The notes under the pieces were generated by a model. The model saw only the letters and a list, made by a program, of their open reading frames with translations, had not been told where the DNA came from and ran no database searches. This document shows positions 21,473 to 33,951 of a DNA stretch of 64,000 bases, in pieces; positions within the stretch are counted from its first letter, which is position 1, and each line of letters begins with the position of its first letter. The translations under genes were made by a program, and so were the position numbers. The stretch is from Deroplatys truncata (taxonomy: Eukaryota; Arthropoda; Insecta; Mantodea; Mantidae). The DNA lies in assembly GCA_030765065.1 (NCBI GenBank), contig CM060983.1, positions 44,886,067-44,950,066 of the forward strand, given 5' to 3'.

Positions 21473-22216
21473 TAAAAATAGTTTGATGTATTACATTGAT
21501 AGGACTTCCAATCGTTTATTTGTGCCTATACAAACTATTATCGCGAAAGCTTACTTTTCTACCTACTTCATTTTAATCGGAGTAAATCTTTCCAGAAACA
21601 GCTACATTACACATTTCATTATGGTTACATAGACAACAGCGATAGTCAAAAGCTTCAGAACTGGACGTTATATTCCGGCTTTAAAATTCCATACTATTTC
21701 CATGTAATCGCGAGAACCAAGTGAACGTCGACATACTAGTACATGGTAGTGAAAGTAAAAATGGCAAATTTTGAAACATGCAGAATCAGACGACGCGCTT
21801 CAACAAGACGAAACTGTAAGCTTGCAGGAAAGAATATATATTTTGGGAAACGGCCAATGCCATGAAGGAGGTTCTGCGGCAAAAATTTTACTTTTTAATG
21901 AACTTTACGTATTTTATGTAGTAAACTTTTCTCTACTTCTGCTGGTTTTCAACTTATACAGAACTCAGTAAGAACGAAAATTATTTCTGAGCAACGTCAC
22001 AGAAAATTCAATAAACAGATTTAATTCGCCAAAACAAAGATCACAAATACACGACATTTTAATCGAGGTCGCCTGCCATGTTTTAAGAAATAAAAAAGTA
22101 ACGCAAGATGTTCTACACAAAAGGTTGTTTGGAATGAGGGACTTATTTGAAAATTAAGTTTGTCTGGCCAAAGCATGACGTGTAGTCATCTGACTTTCAG
22201 TAAAGAGTGAGGGTGA

Positions 22217-22217
<1 letters not shown>
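21473..22217 (+). repeat. CTTTCTC-family repeat, old subfamily B copy
   Basis: The order of blocks is preserved (5' GTATTACATTGATAGGACTT-like, CATTTTAATCGGAGTAAAT, GCTACATTACACATTTCATTATGG, TTTTAATCGAGGTCGCC) but divergence is high, and a stretch at about 21750-21890 is foreign or rearranged. It runs into the microsatellite at 22219. Confidence 0.6.

Positions 22218-22218
<1 letters not shown>

Positions 22219-22248
<30 letters not shown>
22219..22248. repeat. (CA)15 microsatellite
   Basis: Sits at the junction between the old B copy and the next minus-strand A copy, at the position the family microsatellite would occupy in the B copy. Confidence 0.95.
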
Positions 22249-22249
<1 letters not shown>

Positions 22250-22251
22250 CA

Positions 22252-23127
22252 TTTTTACTTTCTCTACTACGTATAGTAAGTAGGGGAAGTATTGTATTCC
22301 ACCCAAAATTTCGATACCGAGATTTCACCGGAAATACATGTTTTGAGACTCACTGAATCCAAAAAAAGCATTTTTGGAAACATGTCCGTGTGTGTGTCTG
22401 TCTGTGTGTCTGTGTGTCTGTGAACAGCATAACTCAAAAACGAAGAGTCGGATAAACACCAAACTTAATATTTAGGTTCAGTGTCTTTCAAAGATGCGAC
22501 ACGAAGGTTTTCAAGAAAATCCCCCCACCCCAGACTACCCTTTACATGGAAGATTTTTCGAAAATTTTAATTTTCTCAACAACGGCTCTAACGATTTTGA
22601 TTAAAATATCATATGTTTAAGATATTGTCATGACAAATAAAATGTATATCTCTAATTTTCTGGGAATGTCTCCAAAAGTATTCTTCATTATGAACGACTT
22701 TTGCATAACTGGTAAACAATAAGAGATAGACAAAATTTTACGACACAAAAAATGTAGATCGCATTAAAATACACAATTTATGTCATATACATTTTTTGTT
22801 GTTGAGTGAACCATTTTCGAGATATTGCTTGTTATTCCCTTAAAATTTTCAATACTTATTTTCTCAAATGGGAATTCGTTATTCTTTTTTTTTTTTTGTC
22901 CTGGTAATGCAAAGTGAATAGAATGCTCCACATAGCAACCAGCTCTTAAAATATTTGACTATCGCTTAAAGCCTACCAATTCCCCTTGCATCTACAAGAA
23001 AATTAGCAATAAGATTAACATCTCGATATCCCGATTAACATGAAGCATATGTAGAATAAGCGTTTGTAAAAATAGTTTGTACAAGAGTAGAGTAAGTCAT
23101 GTGAGTGTAGCACATCAGATTTTTTTT
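22252..23127 (-). repeat. CTTTCTC-family repeat, subfamily A, full length
   Basis: Complete minus-strand copy, from TTTTTACTTTCTCTACTACG to GTGTAGCACATCAGATTTTT. The microsatellite is interrupted (TG/TCTG at 22386-22423). It carries the middle variant without the GGTGCTGCACC block. Confidence 0.9.
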
Positions 23128-23466
23128 AAAGTTTTCTGGATATTAGAGAGGGCTAGTAAAGGTTTTGGATCGAAATGAGACATATCTTCTGCATTAGGTA
23201 AACGGTTGAAAAAGTAATATAATTTTCATGGTGAAACAAAGAACAATCACATGAAAAAGTGCTCCGGCCGATTAAATCAATAGCAACAAACTGATACATG
23301 AAGGCAACTGCGCAACTAAAACCACCTACCTACAATTACTGTTTTGAGTCCCGCTTCGTGCTTGTGTGTGTGTGTGTATAAATGTGAGCCTAAAAGGCAA
23401 ATCAGAAAAACAGAAAATATAGCAAGAAAAGGAAACCGGCCAACAAAAAACAAAAAAAAAAAACAG
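23128..23466. other. No gene; short (GT)n and an A-rich tail
   Basis: (GT)n at about 23361-23377, then an A-rich stretch leading into the next repeat. Nothing else recognised. Confidence 0.4.
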
Positions 23467-24330
23467 AAAAAAATCTGATGTGTTACACTCACATGACTTT
23501 CTCTACTCTTGTACAAACTATTTTTACAAACGCCTATTCTCCATATGCTTCATGTTAATCGAGATATCGAGATGTCAATCTTATTGGTAATTTTCTTGTA
23601 GATGCAAGGGAAATATGGTAGCTTTTAAGCGATAGTCAAATATTTTAACGCTGGTTGCTATGTGGCGCATTCCATTCTCTTTGCATGTCCAGGACATAAA
23701 AAAATTGAATAACGAATTTGAGAAAAAGTACAAGTATTGGAAAATTTAAGGGAATAACAAGCAATATCTCGCAAACGGTTCACTCAACAAAAGAAACGTA
23801 TATGACATAAATTATGTATTTTAACGCGATCTACATTTTTCGTGTAGTAAAATTTTGTCTATCTCTTATGGTTTACCAGTTATGAAAAAGTCGTTCACAA
23901 TGAAGAATACTTTTGGAGACATTCCCAGAAAATTCGAGATATACATTTTATTTGCCATAACAATATCTTAAACATATGATATTTTAATCAAAATCGTTAG
24001 AGCCGTTTTTGAGAAAATTAAAATTTTCGAAAAATGTTCCATGTAAAGGGTAGTCTGGGGTGGGGGGATTTTCTTGAAAACCTTCGTGTCGCATCTCTGA
24101 AAGATACTGAACTTAAATACCAAGTTTGGTGTTTATCCGATTCTTCGTTTTTTAGTTATGCTGTTCACAGACACACAGACAGACACACACACGGACATGT
24201 TTCCAAAAATGCTTTTTTTGGATTCAGTGAGTCTCAAAACATGTATTTCCGGTGAAATCTCGGTATCGAAATTTTGGGTGGAATACAATACTTCCCCTAC
24301 TTACTATACGTAGTAGAGAAAGTAAAAAAG
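23467..24330 (+). repeat. CTTTCTC-family repeat, subfamily A, full length
   Basis: Complete plus-strand copy beginning AAATCTGATGTGTTACACTC in an A-rich tract. The CA/GACA microsatellite is at 24168-24194 and the end is TAGTAGAGAAAGTAAAAA. It is nearly the mirror image of 22252-23127, giving an inverted pair only about 340 bases apart. Confidence 0.9.
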
Positions 24331-25104
24331 GAGACGGTATAAGAAGGCATATGCAACAAATGCCAATTCTAGCACACTTTGCATGATGTGTGTCAAGAAC
24401 TTAAGGGTACCCATCGTGATGTAATCCAGATGTTGAAGCGACGTTAGATGTGCAATATTATAATAATAAAGCATAGCCTTTATTTCCAAATCTTTTTGTT
24501 TTCTAGTTCAAGGATTCACTTTACAACAGGCACTTCTAAAGTGAAAATGGTTGCAACAGCATGCATTACTTTCTGCAGATAGGTTTACACATTTTCATCT
24601 GCGTTAAACATTCAACAAGCGGTTGTTTACTGGTCCTTTCCCACGATTTATAAAACTGACGCCCACGCGGCGAGATTGTTCGAAATTCAGGGTTTGAAAT
24701 CGACGCTTTTAGTTTCTCTAATGCGCACCCTTTATCGCCGCGATTACAACAAAGTGTATTTGTCAACTAAGGCTATGAGTAGGGTAAGCTTCGTGAACAA
24801 GAGCAATTTAATTTTACAAAAGCAAACGTAAACCGTTTGATGAAAATGTCAGGAACACATAAGAGGCGTGGACAGTTCAATTTTAAGGTTCAAAGAGTTT
24901 AATCAACGTTATTATTGAACGGTCACAGAGCGACAGCCTGGGTTCACAATTTCATGCATCATGCATTTCAATTTCACTACTTTGACACTTGGGTCTTTCT
25001 ATCTCTTGGCGACGAAAAGATTTCAAAATGTATACATATTGTCAGGATCCCTATATCTCCATTGGTTCATATTTTCGTAGTAAGAAAAACATCGCAATAA
25101 TTTT
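24331..25104. other. No recognisable feature
   Basis: Short open frames only, without motifs. Confidence 0.35.
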
Positions 25105-25360
25105 TGCCTTCGCTACGGCTTATCAAGACAGCGGAAGTATTGCATTCGACCCAAGACGTGGATATCGCGATTTCTTTGGAGATTCGCGCTTTGTAGTCTC
25201 CTGGATAAAAAATGGAGGAAAGTCTCTCCGAGTGTGTGAATTTCGTAACTCAAAAACAAAAACTCGATACAAAACTTCGTATTCAGTTCTACCATATTTT
25301 ACGATTGAAAGAAGATTTTCATGGAATCTCCTTACCTAAACAATCCTTTACAAAGAAAAC
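25105..25360 (-). repeat. Very divergent CTTTCTC-family remnant
   Basis: Shares the block order AGCGGAAGTATTGCATTCGA, GATATCGCGATTTC, GTAACTCAAAAAC, CTCGATACAAAACTTCGTAT and AGATTTTCATGGAA with the reverse strand of the family, at much lower identity than the other copies. It may be a third, older subfamily. An overlapping 116-codon plus-strand frame is not supported as a gene. Confidence 0.5.
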
Positions 25361-25371
25361 GTTTCGTTGCT

Positions 25372-26275
25372 ATTTTTACTTTCTCTACTACGTATAGTAA
25401 GTAGGGGAAGTATTGTATTCCTCCCAAAAATTCGATACCGAGATTTCACCGGAAATATATGTTTAGAGACCCCCTGAATCAAAAAAAAAATCATTTTTGC
25501 AAACATATTCGTGTGTGTGTGTCTGTGAACAGCATAACTCAGAAACGAACAGTCGGATAAACACCAAACTTGGTATTTAGGTTCAGTATCTTCCAGAGAT
25601 GCCACACGAAGGTTTTCAAGAAAATCACCCACCCCAAATTACCCATTACATGGAACATTTTTCGAAAATTTTAATTTTCTCAAAAATGGCTCTAACGATT
25701 TTGATTAAAATATCATATGTTTAAGATATTTTTATGACAAATTAAATGTATATCTTGAATTTTCTGGGAATGTCTCCAAAAGTATTCTTCATTGTGAACG
25801 ACTTTTGCATAACTGGTAAACCATAAGAGATAGACAAAATTTTACTACACAAAAAATGTAGATCCCGTTAAAATACACAATTTATGTTATATACATTTTT
25901 GTTGTTGAGTGAATCATTTTCGAGGTATTGCTTGTTATTCCCTTAAATTTTTCAATACTTATTTTCTCAAATGGGACTTCGTTATACATTTTTTTGTCTT
26001 GGATATGCAAAGAGTATTAATCTGTGGGAAAGGAAATGGTGCTGCACCTAGCAACCAGTTATTAAGAGATATGTATGTGCTTAAAGGCTACTGTATTTCC
26101 CAATTGCCCTTGTAAATATATATTCCCCTTACATCTACAAGAAAATTAGCAAAAAGATAGACTCTGCAAATGTTTATCTCGATTAAGATGAAGTAGATGG
26201 AGAATAAGCGTTTGTATAAATAGTTTGTACAAGAGTAGAGAAAGTCATGTGAGTGTAACACATCAGAATTTTTTT
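25372..26275 (-). repeat. CTTTCTC-family repeat, subfamily A, full length
   Basis: Complete minus-strand copy from TTTTTACTTTCTCTACTACG to AACACATCAGAATTTTTTT, with the microsatellite at 25511-25525 and the GGTGCTGCACC middle variant. The open frames at 25348-25632 (minus) and 25909-26115 (plus) are the recurrent frames of the family. Confidence 0.9.
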
Positions 26276-26386
26276 TTGATTCAGGAGGTCTCGAAACATG
26301 TATTTCCGGTGAAATCTCGGTATCGAATTTTTGGGTGGAATACAATACTTCCCCTACTTACTATACGTAGTAGAGAAAGTAAAAAT
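26276..26386 (+). repeat. CTTTCTC-family repeat, 3' end in opposite orientation
   Basis: Begins GATTCAGGAGGTCTC directly after the T run that ends the previous copy and ends GTAGTAGAGAAAGTAAAAA. Together with 25372-26275 it makes a composite in which both outer ends are 3' ends. Confidence 0.85.
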
Positions 26387-27404
26387 GTTACGTGGCAAAC
26401 ATTGTAAAGCTCTTACTGCAAGGTTACAACATTATATCTTCTTGGATTTAAAACATGAACGGAAAGACACTCAAAATATATGAGCTTAGGGACCTGAAAA
26501 CCCCCAAGCGAAATGAGACCGATGGATTCCCCAGCTTTCTACTGGGGGCGGGGGGTCGTTCGAGCCTAAAATGGCGCAAAGGAAACACTGGTGAAAGTTG
26601 GTTTGCAACCTCTCAGGGACTAAAATTGTAGATTTTTAGAGTTGGGACTTTCACTCGCAATATCAAATTTACGGCCTCTATGGTCGAGCGTTAAACGTGT
26701 TAATTAGAAAATCCAGTAGGCAACACAGCCCAATACGCTCAGTACTTCCGGGAAGTAAAATAAAGCATCAGGTTTACAACAGAAATTTAACACACGCCTA
26801 TGGTGAAATATGACATTTCCACAATTCTTAGCTGATTGCTTCGGTATTTTAAACAATGCTTTGAAGTTTACCACACGATACTGTGCTACAAACAGTTTAG
26901 GAGATGTTAAACATTGCCCTCTGTGTAAAATTATGCTTTTATGAACGAAACCTCCCTGTGAGTAGTCCCATAAAAAAGCATTGCTAATGGTCTCAGGTAT
27001 GCGATTTTTCCTTCCATATGTGTATAAGCTGCGTAAAAAAAATAATAAAAAACAAACAAATAAAAAAATCTTGTCTACAAAAAGTCAATAATGATTCAAT
27101 TATTCTATTATTAACACAGCATTATTTCTAAATCGTTCACATTATTAAGAAAAGGTCTATTTGTGGCTCTTATTTTCGTTTTCTATACTTAGGTTTAAAG
27201 ATTCAGTAACAGAGCTTAAAATTTGAATAATATGGAATGATAAATGTACTGAAGAACGTGGAATATTTCGCTTCTTAATCAGCTTTAAAGACGGCTTGCT
27301 ATTATGCTGTGCTACTATTGTAACATTATATTAATATCTTCTTCTGCAATATATTTTCCACGACAAAACTAGAATGCCACGTGTTAAACACACTCTAAAC
27401 TATA
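26387..27404. other. No recognisable feature
   Basis: AT-rich with a short G run (26542-26554). No coding signal or shared repeat recognised. Confidence 0.35.
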
Positions 27405-27408
27405 CGTA

Positions 27409-27861
27409 TGTGGCGTTGTCAGTTTTCACTGTCATTTCACTAATGTGATATATTTAAATTTTCCCTGTCACTTCATTTTTCTTCGCGACGTAATACGCAC
27501 AAAGCAGCCTCTTCTTCCTTCCGCTTCACTCGCGGGGAGTGAACACAAGGCCTCTCTAATATCCTGCAGTAGCAGCAATCACTGTACGTCACAACCTCAC
27601 TCGAAGGCACTGAATTACCAGCACTTTATGTCGCACCAGAAGACACTACTAACTCTCGCTGATATATCCGCTGGAATTTTCCAACGAATTCTAGAATGCT
27701 AGGGAGGCGAGGAGAAAAAAGTTCCAAAACAATCCCGTTATCTTCCGATAACGTTTATAGTGTTGCTGCTGGGTAAGAGCGCTTATCTTTTCAACCGGCC
27801 GGTCAGTAGGTCGGTGCCTATTATGTGAAAATTGAGGCCCATAGCGGCGTTATAATATACA
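27409..27861 (-). mobile_element. Solo LTR-like element, copy 2
   Basis: Read on the minus strand it runs TG...CA over 453 bp and is flanked by the 4-bp direct repeat CGTA (27405-27408 and 27862-27865), the duplication size of many Ty3/gypsy elements. Near its middle (plus coordinates 27671-27699) is a heat-shock-like cluster, on the minus strand TTCTAGAATTC followed by GAAAATTCC, then GGATATATC as a weak TATA. The blocks GCACCGACC, TGTGTTCACTCC and AAGTGACAGGGAAAATT match the other copies. No internal domain or second LTR is present. Confidence 0.7.
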
Positions 27862-27865
27862 CGTA

Positions 27866-28003
27866 ATAGTAAATGTTTAACTTTCGACTAACATGTCACT
27901 ATAAAATGCTTAAATAATTATGGTACTGGCATTTAGTATGGATAAAAAAAAGAAGAAACCAAGAAACTATAGTATTCGGATTTTCAAAAACAGATATTGA
28001 AGG

Positions 28004-28079
<76 letters not shown>

Positions 28080-28385
28080 TCTTTTGACAGAAGTAAATAC
28101 ATACCTGGAAAAGAAATTTGGAGTATAAAAATAAGTATGGAGGATAGCTATGGAGATTTTGAGAAAACTGACGTGATATGGAAGAAGAGAACGAGTGCCT
28201 AGAAATAAATCAAGAGTCAGGTTGTAGAAGGTACGTCGAGGGGAAGAAGCATAGAGAGGCGTGGGACAAAGATGCTGCTATCGCCCACCTGTTCAACATC
28301 TACTTAGAAAACGTCTTGAAACAACAAAGGTATGGCAAGAGGAAGAAGAATGAAAAGATTTGATAATGTGACTGCTAGCAGAAGA
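27866..28385. other. No gene; long (AAT)n inside
   Basis: A 61-codon frame at 28178-28363 has no known motif. The minus-strand Leu-repeat frame across the microsatellite is an artefact of the repeat. Confidence 0.4.
28005..28079. repeat. (AAT)25 microsatellite
   Basis: An uninterrupted run of about 75 bases, the longest trinucleotide run in the window. Confidence 0.97.
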
Positions 28386-28675
28386 AAAATGAAATTGAGT
28401 TTTATTTATGGACGCTCTTTAACTGCTATGGTTCTTAGCGCTCCATTCTACTTTGGGCGTGAAAGACCGGTAATTTTGCTCAGAGGCCTCTTTATCAGGC
28501 TTGAGGTTCTTTTACGTGCCGTAAATCTACGACCACCGGTTTTACTTCCCTTCCGAAGGAAGCCATGCTAAGGATTTTTACGACCGAAAAAAATCCAGCG
28601 CCCCCGCCGGGTTTGAACCCGCGACCTCGGGAACTAGAGGTTATCATGGTAACCACTACACCACGGAGGACGACA
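28386..28675 (-). repeat. tRNA-derived SINE, family 1, full length with 11-bp duplication
   Basis: Flanked by CTAGCAGAAGA at 28375-28385 and 28676-28686. On the minus strand it begins CCTCCGTGGTGTAGTGG with A box TGGTGTAGTGG and B box GGTTCAAACCC. A body of about 200 bases follows, ending GAGCGTCCATAAATAAAA and then CTCAATTTC. No tRNA-like acceptor stem closes, so it is a retroposon. Members of the same family lie at 35545-35830 and 51433-51583. Confidence 0.9.
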
Positions 28676-28686
28676 CTAGCAGAAGA

Positions 28687-31099
28687 GGAAGCATTTCTAA
28701 GAAACACACCAATGTTTACAATGATAAGAGTGAATTAAAAAAGACAACTCTGTGGATAAGAAGAAGAAAGGCATAGAAGACACAATAATTTCTATTCTTA
28801 AGTATAATATTTAAAATCAAATTAGTACATAATCTATTTTTAAAATTAATAAGTTTATGAATCAGAATTAGTTTCAGGGTTTAATTTTGCCAATTTGCCA
28901 ACTCCATGTAAATTGCATTAATTGCTTTTTAAATTAAACCCAATTTGGCATAATTTTGTTCAAAATCTTCCGCGCCTCAACAATGGGCCCTATGCGGTGC
29001 ACATTTGGAGCTTTGGAGAAGCGCTTTGTCAGTCGCCACACTTCGTAATACTGATAAGCATGCATAGGAATTCTTAAGCAGTTGCCTTCTTCAATCAAAC
29101 CATATATCAAACAAAGAACGTAAACAAGAGTAACTAGGAGTCAATGACGGCAGATAAATACCGTCATGTGACTGCTGTCTGCAAACGCCTACAGACTGTA
29201 CGGGTGATGTTATCTGCGACGTCACTCCGTAAACTCCAGTGACATTCAACCTAATTTGCTTTCGTCCTGGCTTTGATGCTGAGCAATTCCTACGCCTGCT
29301 GATAAGACAACCACGGCTCGGAAGTTGGAATCTTGTGTGCCTAAGCGACAGGTATTCAATATCAAAAAACACCTCCTACCAATAGAGGTACTAGTCGGCC
29401 ACGATATGAGTGTATTCGGTGGAAAGAGGAACTAAAGAGTTACGGAACAAAAGGGCGGGGTATCGGAAGCACATTCAAGTAAAGAAAACATTACAGTTCC
29501 GGGTTTAATTTACTAGCGAGGCTGAGGCCTGCAGATTTGGTACTGTTTTCATTGTGGAACTGTATATTCCCCTATTGCCTTGCCCCTCACTCTCCTCTGA
29601 TCCCTAGCCTTGATGACGTTAAGCATTGTCAACAAAAAAACAGTGGCACACTCCTCCAATCGCATTCATATCGTACTGTCACAGAGTACCGTTGTTAGCT
29701 CTGTTTATGTTACCCCTGTAGCCCCAGTTGAGCGCTGGCACACTGGGTCCCAAGTTCCCAGCTTTACTGATAAGTTTTCTAAGAGAGATGTTGGGGAACG
29801 GGCAAGCGTCAAGGAATAATTGCTGTCGCGGTTTCTTTCTGCGAGCTGGAGGAGAGTTTACTGCTGAAGAAAAAAAGAGCAAAACAAGAGAGATCGTGTT
29901 GGATCCAGGTACTTTGTTGGAATTATCACTACGACAGATTCTGTAACCAGAAATATTAATAAATATTACTGTATATTAAGCTGCTGTTTCCGACTTCCTT
30001 CATGCATGCAGAGGTACACACCCAAAACAAAAAAAACAAAAAAATGAAGCTGAAACGCTCAAAGCAATTAAAAAAATATGAAAACAGCAGCCAGTATTGT
30101 TCACAGATACATTTGCAATTTTGTAATAGGCGTTTTTGAAACGCATGTTATTTCAAGGCAATCTCACTTTTTTTGTCTACATCCAAAGAGTGCAACAAGG
30201 CTGATATCCCCCCTATTAACGCGCACAAAAGGCAGAAAATAAAAAGCAACCACGACAACCTGTTTCAACAGAGTGAGAAAACCAAAAAAGCCAATTGAAC
30301 GTTGCGTCTCTCAGTGATCGTGTCCCTCATTTCATTTCAAAACAGAGTAGGTATCCAAATGCTTGCTTATCTTTAACGTTCCAGCAGCGTGAACGAGAGT
30401 GATTCAGCGTCCCACCCCTCGAGCTGTGTGCAGTTTCCATATTCCTAATCTGAACCACGCCCTTGCAGCTCACTCCAGAGGGAATTCCTCTCCCTAAAGT
30501 AAAAAGTCTGATGCACTAGCGCAACAGCTTTTCTGTGGATAACTTATATTTATAACAGTTATGGGTTAACTTTGGACACACCCTTCTATCTGTTTTAAGG
30601 GGAAAACTGAAAAGCGAAAATTTAAAAAAAAATGATATTTTTGTTTTGTGTGTACAGTCTTATTAATTGCAATTGCCTCTTTACAATACTTATATTTTAA
30701 AAATGGTACTGCTGTGAACTCTTCAGCATTTCGCAGTAAAAAACCGTAACTGCTACACACTTTGGAGTAGAGAGGTAAACTTTAAAACTGGTCTACTGTT
30801 AAATATTGCAGATTCTGTGTGTTCAAGCCGTGGGGTTTCTTTCTTTGCAAATATATGTGAGTTTGTTTATTCCATTTTTACTCGGAATAAAATTTTTCTA
30901 TGAATGTGATCTACTGTATAAATGACCCCTATTGAAAACAGCTAAATTAAATTTTAGAATGCTGAAAACAACGTTGTGGATTCACTTTGGTGTTAATAAC
31001 ATAGTTGGTTATTTTAAAAAGAATGTTCTCTGATAAATTATAATCAAAAGATGCTACAGTTAAGAAAACAATCCTATGTTCCCTAACAAACAAATTTAT
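28687..31099. other. No gene recognised
   Basis: Short open frames only, including 29091-29372 (minus) and 29610-29946 (plus), none with a known domain. There is a small inverted repeat TGACGG...CCGTCA at about 29145-29167. Confidence 0.35.
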
Positions 31100-31340
31100 T
31101 GGTTAAAAGTAGATCGTGAAATTCTTCATGTGATCATCAGAGTTCAGGTAAATTTTTGTAATTGGATTTTTCGAAATCTTAGAGTAACATCCACACTTAA
31201 TATTCTTCTCTGCATGCATGATCCCATTTATATGGCTATATTTGTTGCAAAATAATTGATATTGGATACAGAGAAACGCGATTTTACACACAAGATTGCC
31301 TTGCATGACGCGAAAACTGGTAAGCAATAAATGCATATAG
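31100..31340 (+). repeat. Repeat D, block 1
   Basis: Matches 56816-56990: the shared landmarks are GTGATCA, TTTTTGTAATTGGATTTTT, a CTTAATATTC block and GATCCCATTTATATGGCTA, with small indels between them. Confidence 0.6.
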
Positions 31341-32454
31341 AATAATAGGACTTATATGTTGTAGCGATATTTCCGCCTAATTATACATACACAAAAAGGA
31401 ACTCTGTAATAATTATAATTTAGGAATTATTGATAATCAATTAAAATGCAATTTGGTAATTTTCCATAATTTTAAAGTAATCCGATTCAAAACTGCATCA
31501 ATCGAAAGCCCTTCTAAAGCTGTAAATATGTTTTAAATTTGAATAATGTTGCCAAATAAATAAAGGCGTAATAGCCTAAGAAAGAGTGCAAGATTTAGGC
31601 AAAATAAGAGTAGCTTCGTTTCGCACTGTCCATTATGCTTTCCGAGCGTGGGACCATACAATTCGAAAGTTCTTTTGTACTTCGTGGGGATGAGGCAAGT
31701 TTTAAGAGTAAACAGACGCTATGAGGCAACGGACTTTTCTTACAGTTAGGCTTTGAATTTTCAACCAGGGAACCAATAAACGTAAGGGTATTAGAACCAA
31801 CGAAAAGAAAGGAAGACGCAGTGACCTGTACAAAATTTGGAGGCGAGCAGTGATTGACATATGTGAACGCGAGCATATGTGTCAGTCAGTTTGTCATGGT
31901 TCTTCGTTAAGGTAACACGTAGCACTCCGGGTCAGAAAAGGACGCTAAGTTCCGAAATTTGCTAAGTGCCGCGCAATTATGCAATTATAAAGAGATGTAG
32001 ACGAAATATGTAATGGTATTCTTCGATATAATAAGATCCAAGCTCATAAACGAGTTAATGTTAGTCAAGTGACTACTTCAAGTTCGCGCGAATCTAAAGA
32101 ACGGTGACAGAGCACCGAGATATTAAATAACTAGCCGGAGCAAACTTTAGTGTTCCAAGATACAATAGTGGGAAGACAGTGTTAAAAGAATCACACGTGT
32201 TAGACAATACCAACGAATCTTGCGGGATTTCTAGCATAAAGAATGAGAAAAGTGAAAACGTGTTTTCTTCATGAATAATATCCCAGTGCCACTATTCCCG
32301 CAATCCTACTCTGACAATAACAGTAGGGAACTTCAGGCCGATTCGCCGACAGTTGACCCTAAGATGCTTCCTGACTGATATCGGCGACTTCTAGTCCTGA
32401 AGAATACCCTACAACGACGTAGGTAAGGATACCCACAACGAAATAGCGGGCTAA
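31341..32454. other. No recognisable feature
   Basis: Lies between two blocks of repeat D that are adjacent in the copy at 56.8-57.2 kb, so it may hold an insertion or the fuller version of that repeat. A 93-codon minus-strand frame at 31595-31876 has no known motif. Confidence 0.35.
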
Positions 32455-32960
32455 ATATTACAATGTTTTGGAACAAACAATAAATGTAGAGGGGTACAGG
32501 AATGACTTACACCATTTTTTTAAACAGCTGATCGACGGTGAATGTCAGTTCTGGATTTTTCCAACAAGAGCTTGCTACCGCACGCGCAGCTGAGTCATTA
32601 AATTTAACTCAGGAAAAATAGGAACTTGAAAAATAAAGTGTATACAACAAACCCATACATTGGAAGAACTAAAAGGAAACATCAGATGATAAATTCACTC
32701 AATTTGAACTTCCAGTGTAAATGAAAATTTCTTGAGAAGATGCCAGAGATATGTGTTTAAAAAGGACAAGATTTCTAACATATCTTATGATAAGATATTT
32801 ATTATCATTGCAATTGCTAACTGTAACTATGAGAAAATGCGGGAATATTATAACGGTTTCGGCGGGAGTCCGAGCTGCGGCGGCCGCTGTGTGAAAGAAA
32901 CGTAGTATATTTATTACTCCTCTCTTGCTATTGCGTCCTGAAGACAGAAAGAATCTCATG
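32455..32960 (+). repeat. Repeat D, block 2
   Basis: Matches 57008-57240: GAACAAACAATAAATG..., AACAGCTGATCGACG, GTCAGTTCTGGATTTTTCC, AACAAGA, then CGAGCTGCGGCGGCCGCTGTG and GTGAAAGAAA. The part at about 32817-32925 also matches the reverse strand at 54371-54480, including GTAACTATGAGAA and TTTCGGCGGGAGTCCGAGC. Confidence 0.6.
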
Positions 32961-33017
32961 GCTCGCCGCACGTAGAACTGCGCCGCGCCTAGTAATTTTC
33001 AGAAATCATTTCCTTTC

Positions 33018-33951
33018 TTTTTACTTTCTCTACTACGTATAGTAAGTAGGGGAAGTATTGTATTCCACCCAAAAATTCGATACCGAGATTTCACCGGAAT
33101 AATTTGTTTTGAGGCCCCCTGAATCCAACAAAAGCATTTTTGGAAACATGTCCGTGTGTGTGTCTGTGAACAGCATAGCTCAGAAACGAACTGTCGGATA
33201 AACACCAAACTTGGTATTTAGGTTCAGTATCTTCCAGAGATGCGACACGAAGGTTTTCAAGAAAATCCCCCCCCGCCCCAGATTACCCTTTACATGGAAG
33301 ATTTTTCGAAAATTTTAATTTTCTCAAAAATGGTCTAACGATTTTGATTAAAATATCATATGTTTAAGATATTTTCATGACAAATGAAGTGTATATCTCG
33401 AATTTTCTGGAAATATCTCCAAAAGTATTCTTCATTGAGAACGACTTTTGCATAACTGGTAAACCATAAGAAATAGACAAAATTTTACCACACAAAAAAT
33501 GTAGATCGCGTTAAAATACACAATTTATGTCATGTACATTTTCGAGATATTGCTTGTTATTACCTTAAATTTTTCAATACTTATTTTCTCAAATGGGAAT
33601 TCGTTATTCATTTTTTTGTCTTGGATATGCAAAGAGTATTAATCTGTGGCAAAGAGAATGGTGCTGCACCTAGCAACCAGCTATTAAGAGATATGTCTAT
33701 GCTTAAAGGTTACTGTATTTCTATATTACCCCTGCAAATACAAAACAAGGGGAACATAGTAGGCCTTAAGCGATAGTCAAATATTTTTAGAACTGGTCGC
33801 TATGTGTAAAATGTAATTCTCTTTGTATGTCAAAAGATCGTTTCTGCAAATGTTTATCTCGATTAATATGAAATAGATGGAGAAAATAGTTTGTAAAAAT
33901 AGTTTGTACAAGAGTAGAGAAAGTCATGTGACTGTAACACATCAGATTTTT
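33018..33951 (-). repeat. CTTTCTC-family repeat, subfamily A, full length
   Basis: Complete minus-strand copy between T runs. It lacks the short GTTGAGTGAACCA segment of other copies and carries an extra stretch at about 33735-33830 that resembles the other middle variant, so it looks like a mosaic of the two A middle variants. Confidence 0.88.

Noticed and set aside
25113..25339. Overlapping frames of 60 and 116 codons as genes
   Set aside because: They lie in a divergent member of the dispersed repeat family.
27899..28102. Minus-strand frame with a long Leu run
   Set aside because: It is the translation of the (AAT)25 microsatellite.
28611..28680. Functional tRNA gene on the minus strand
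   Set aside because: Pol III boxes belong to a SINE with an 11-bp target duplication and two further family members.
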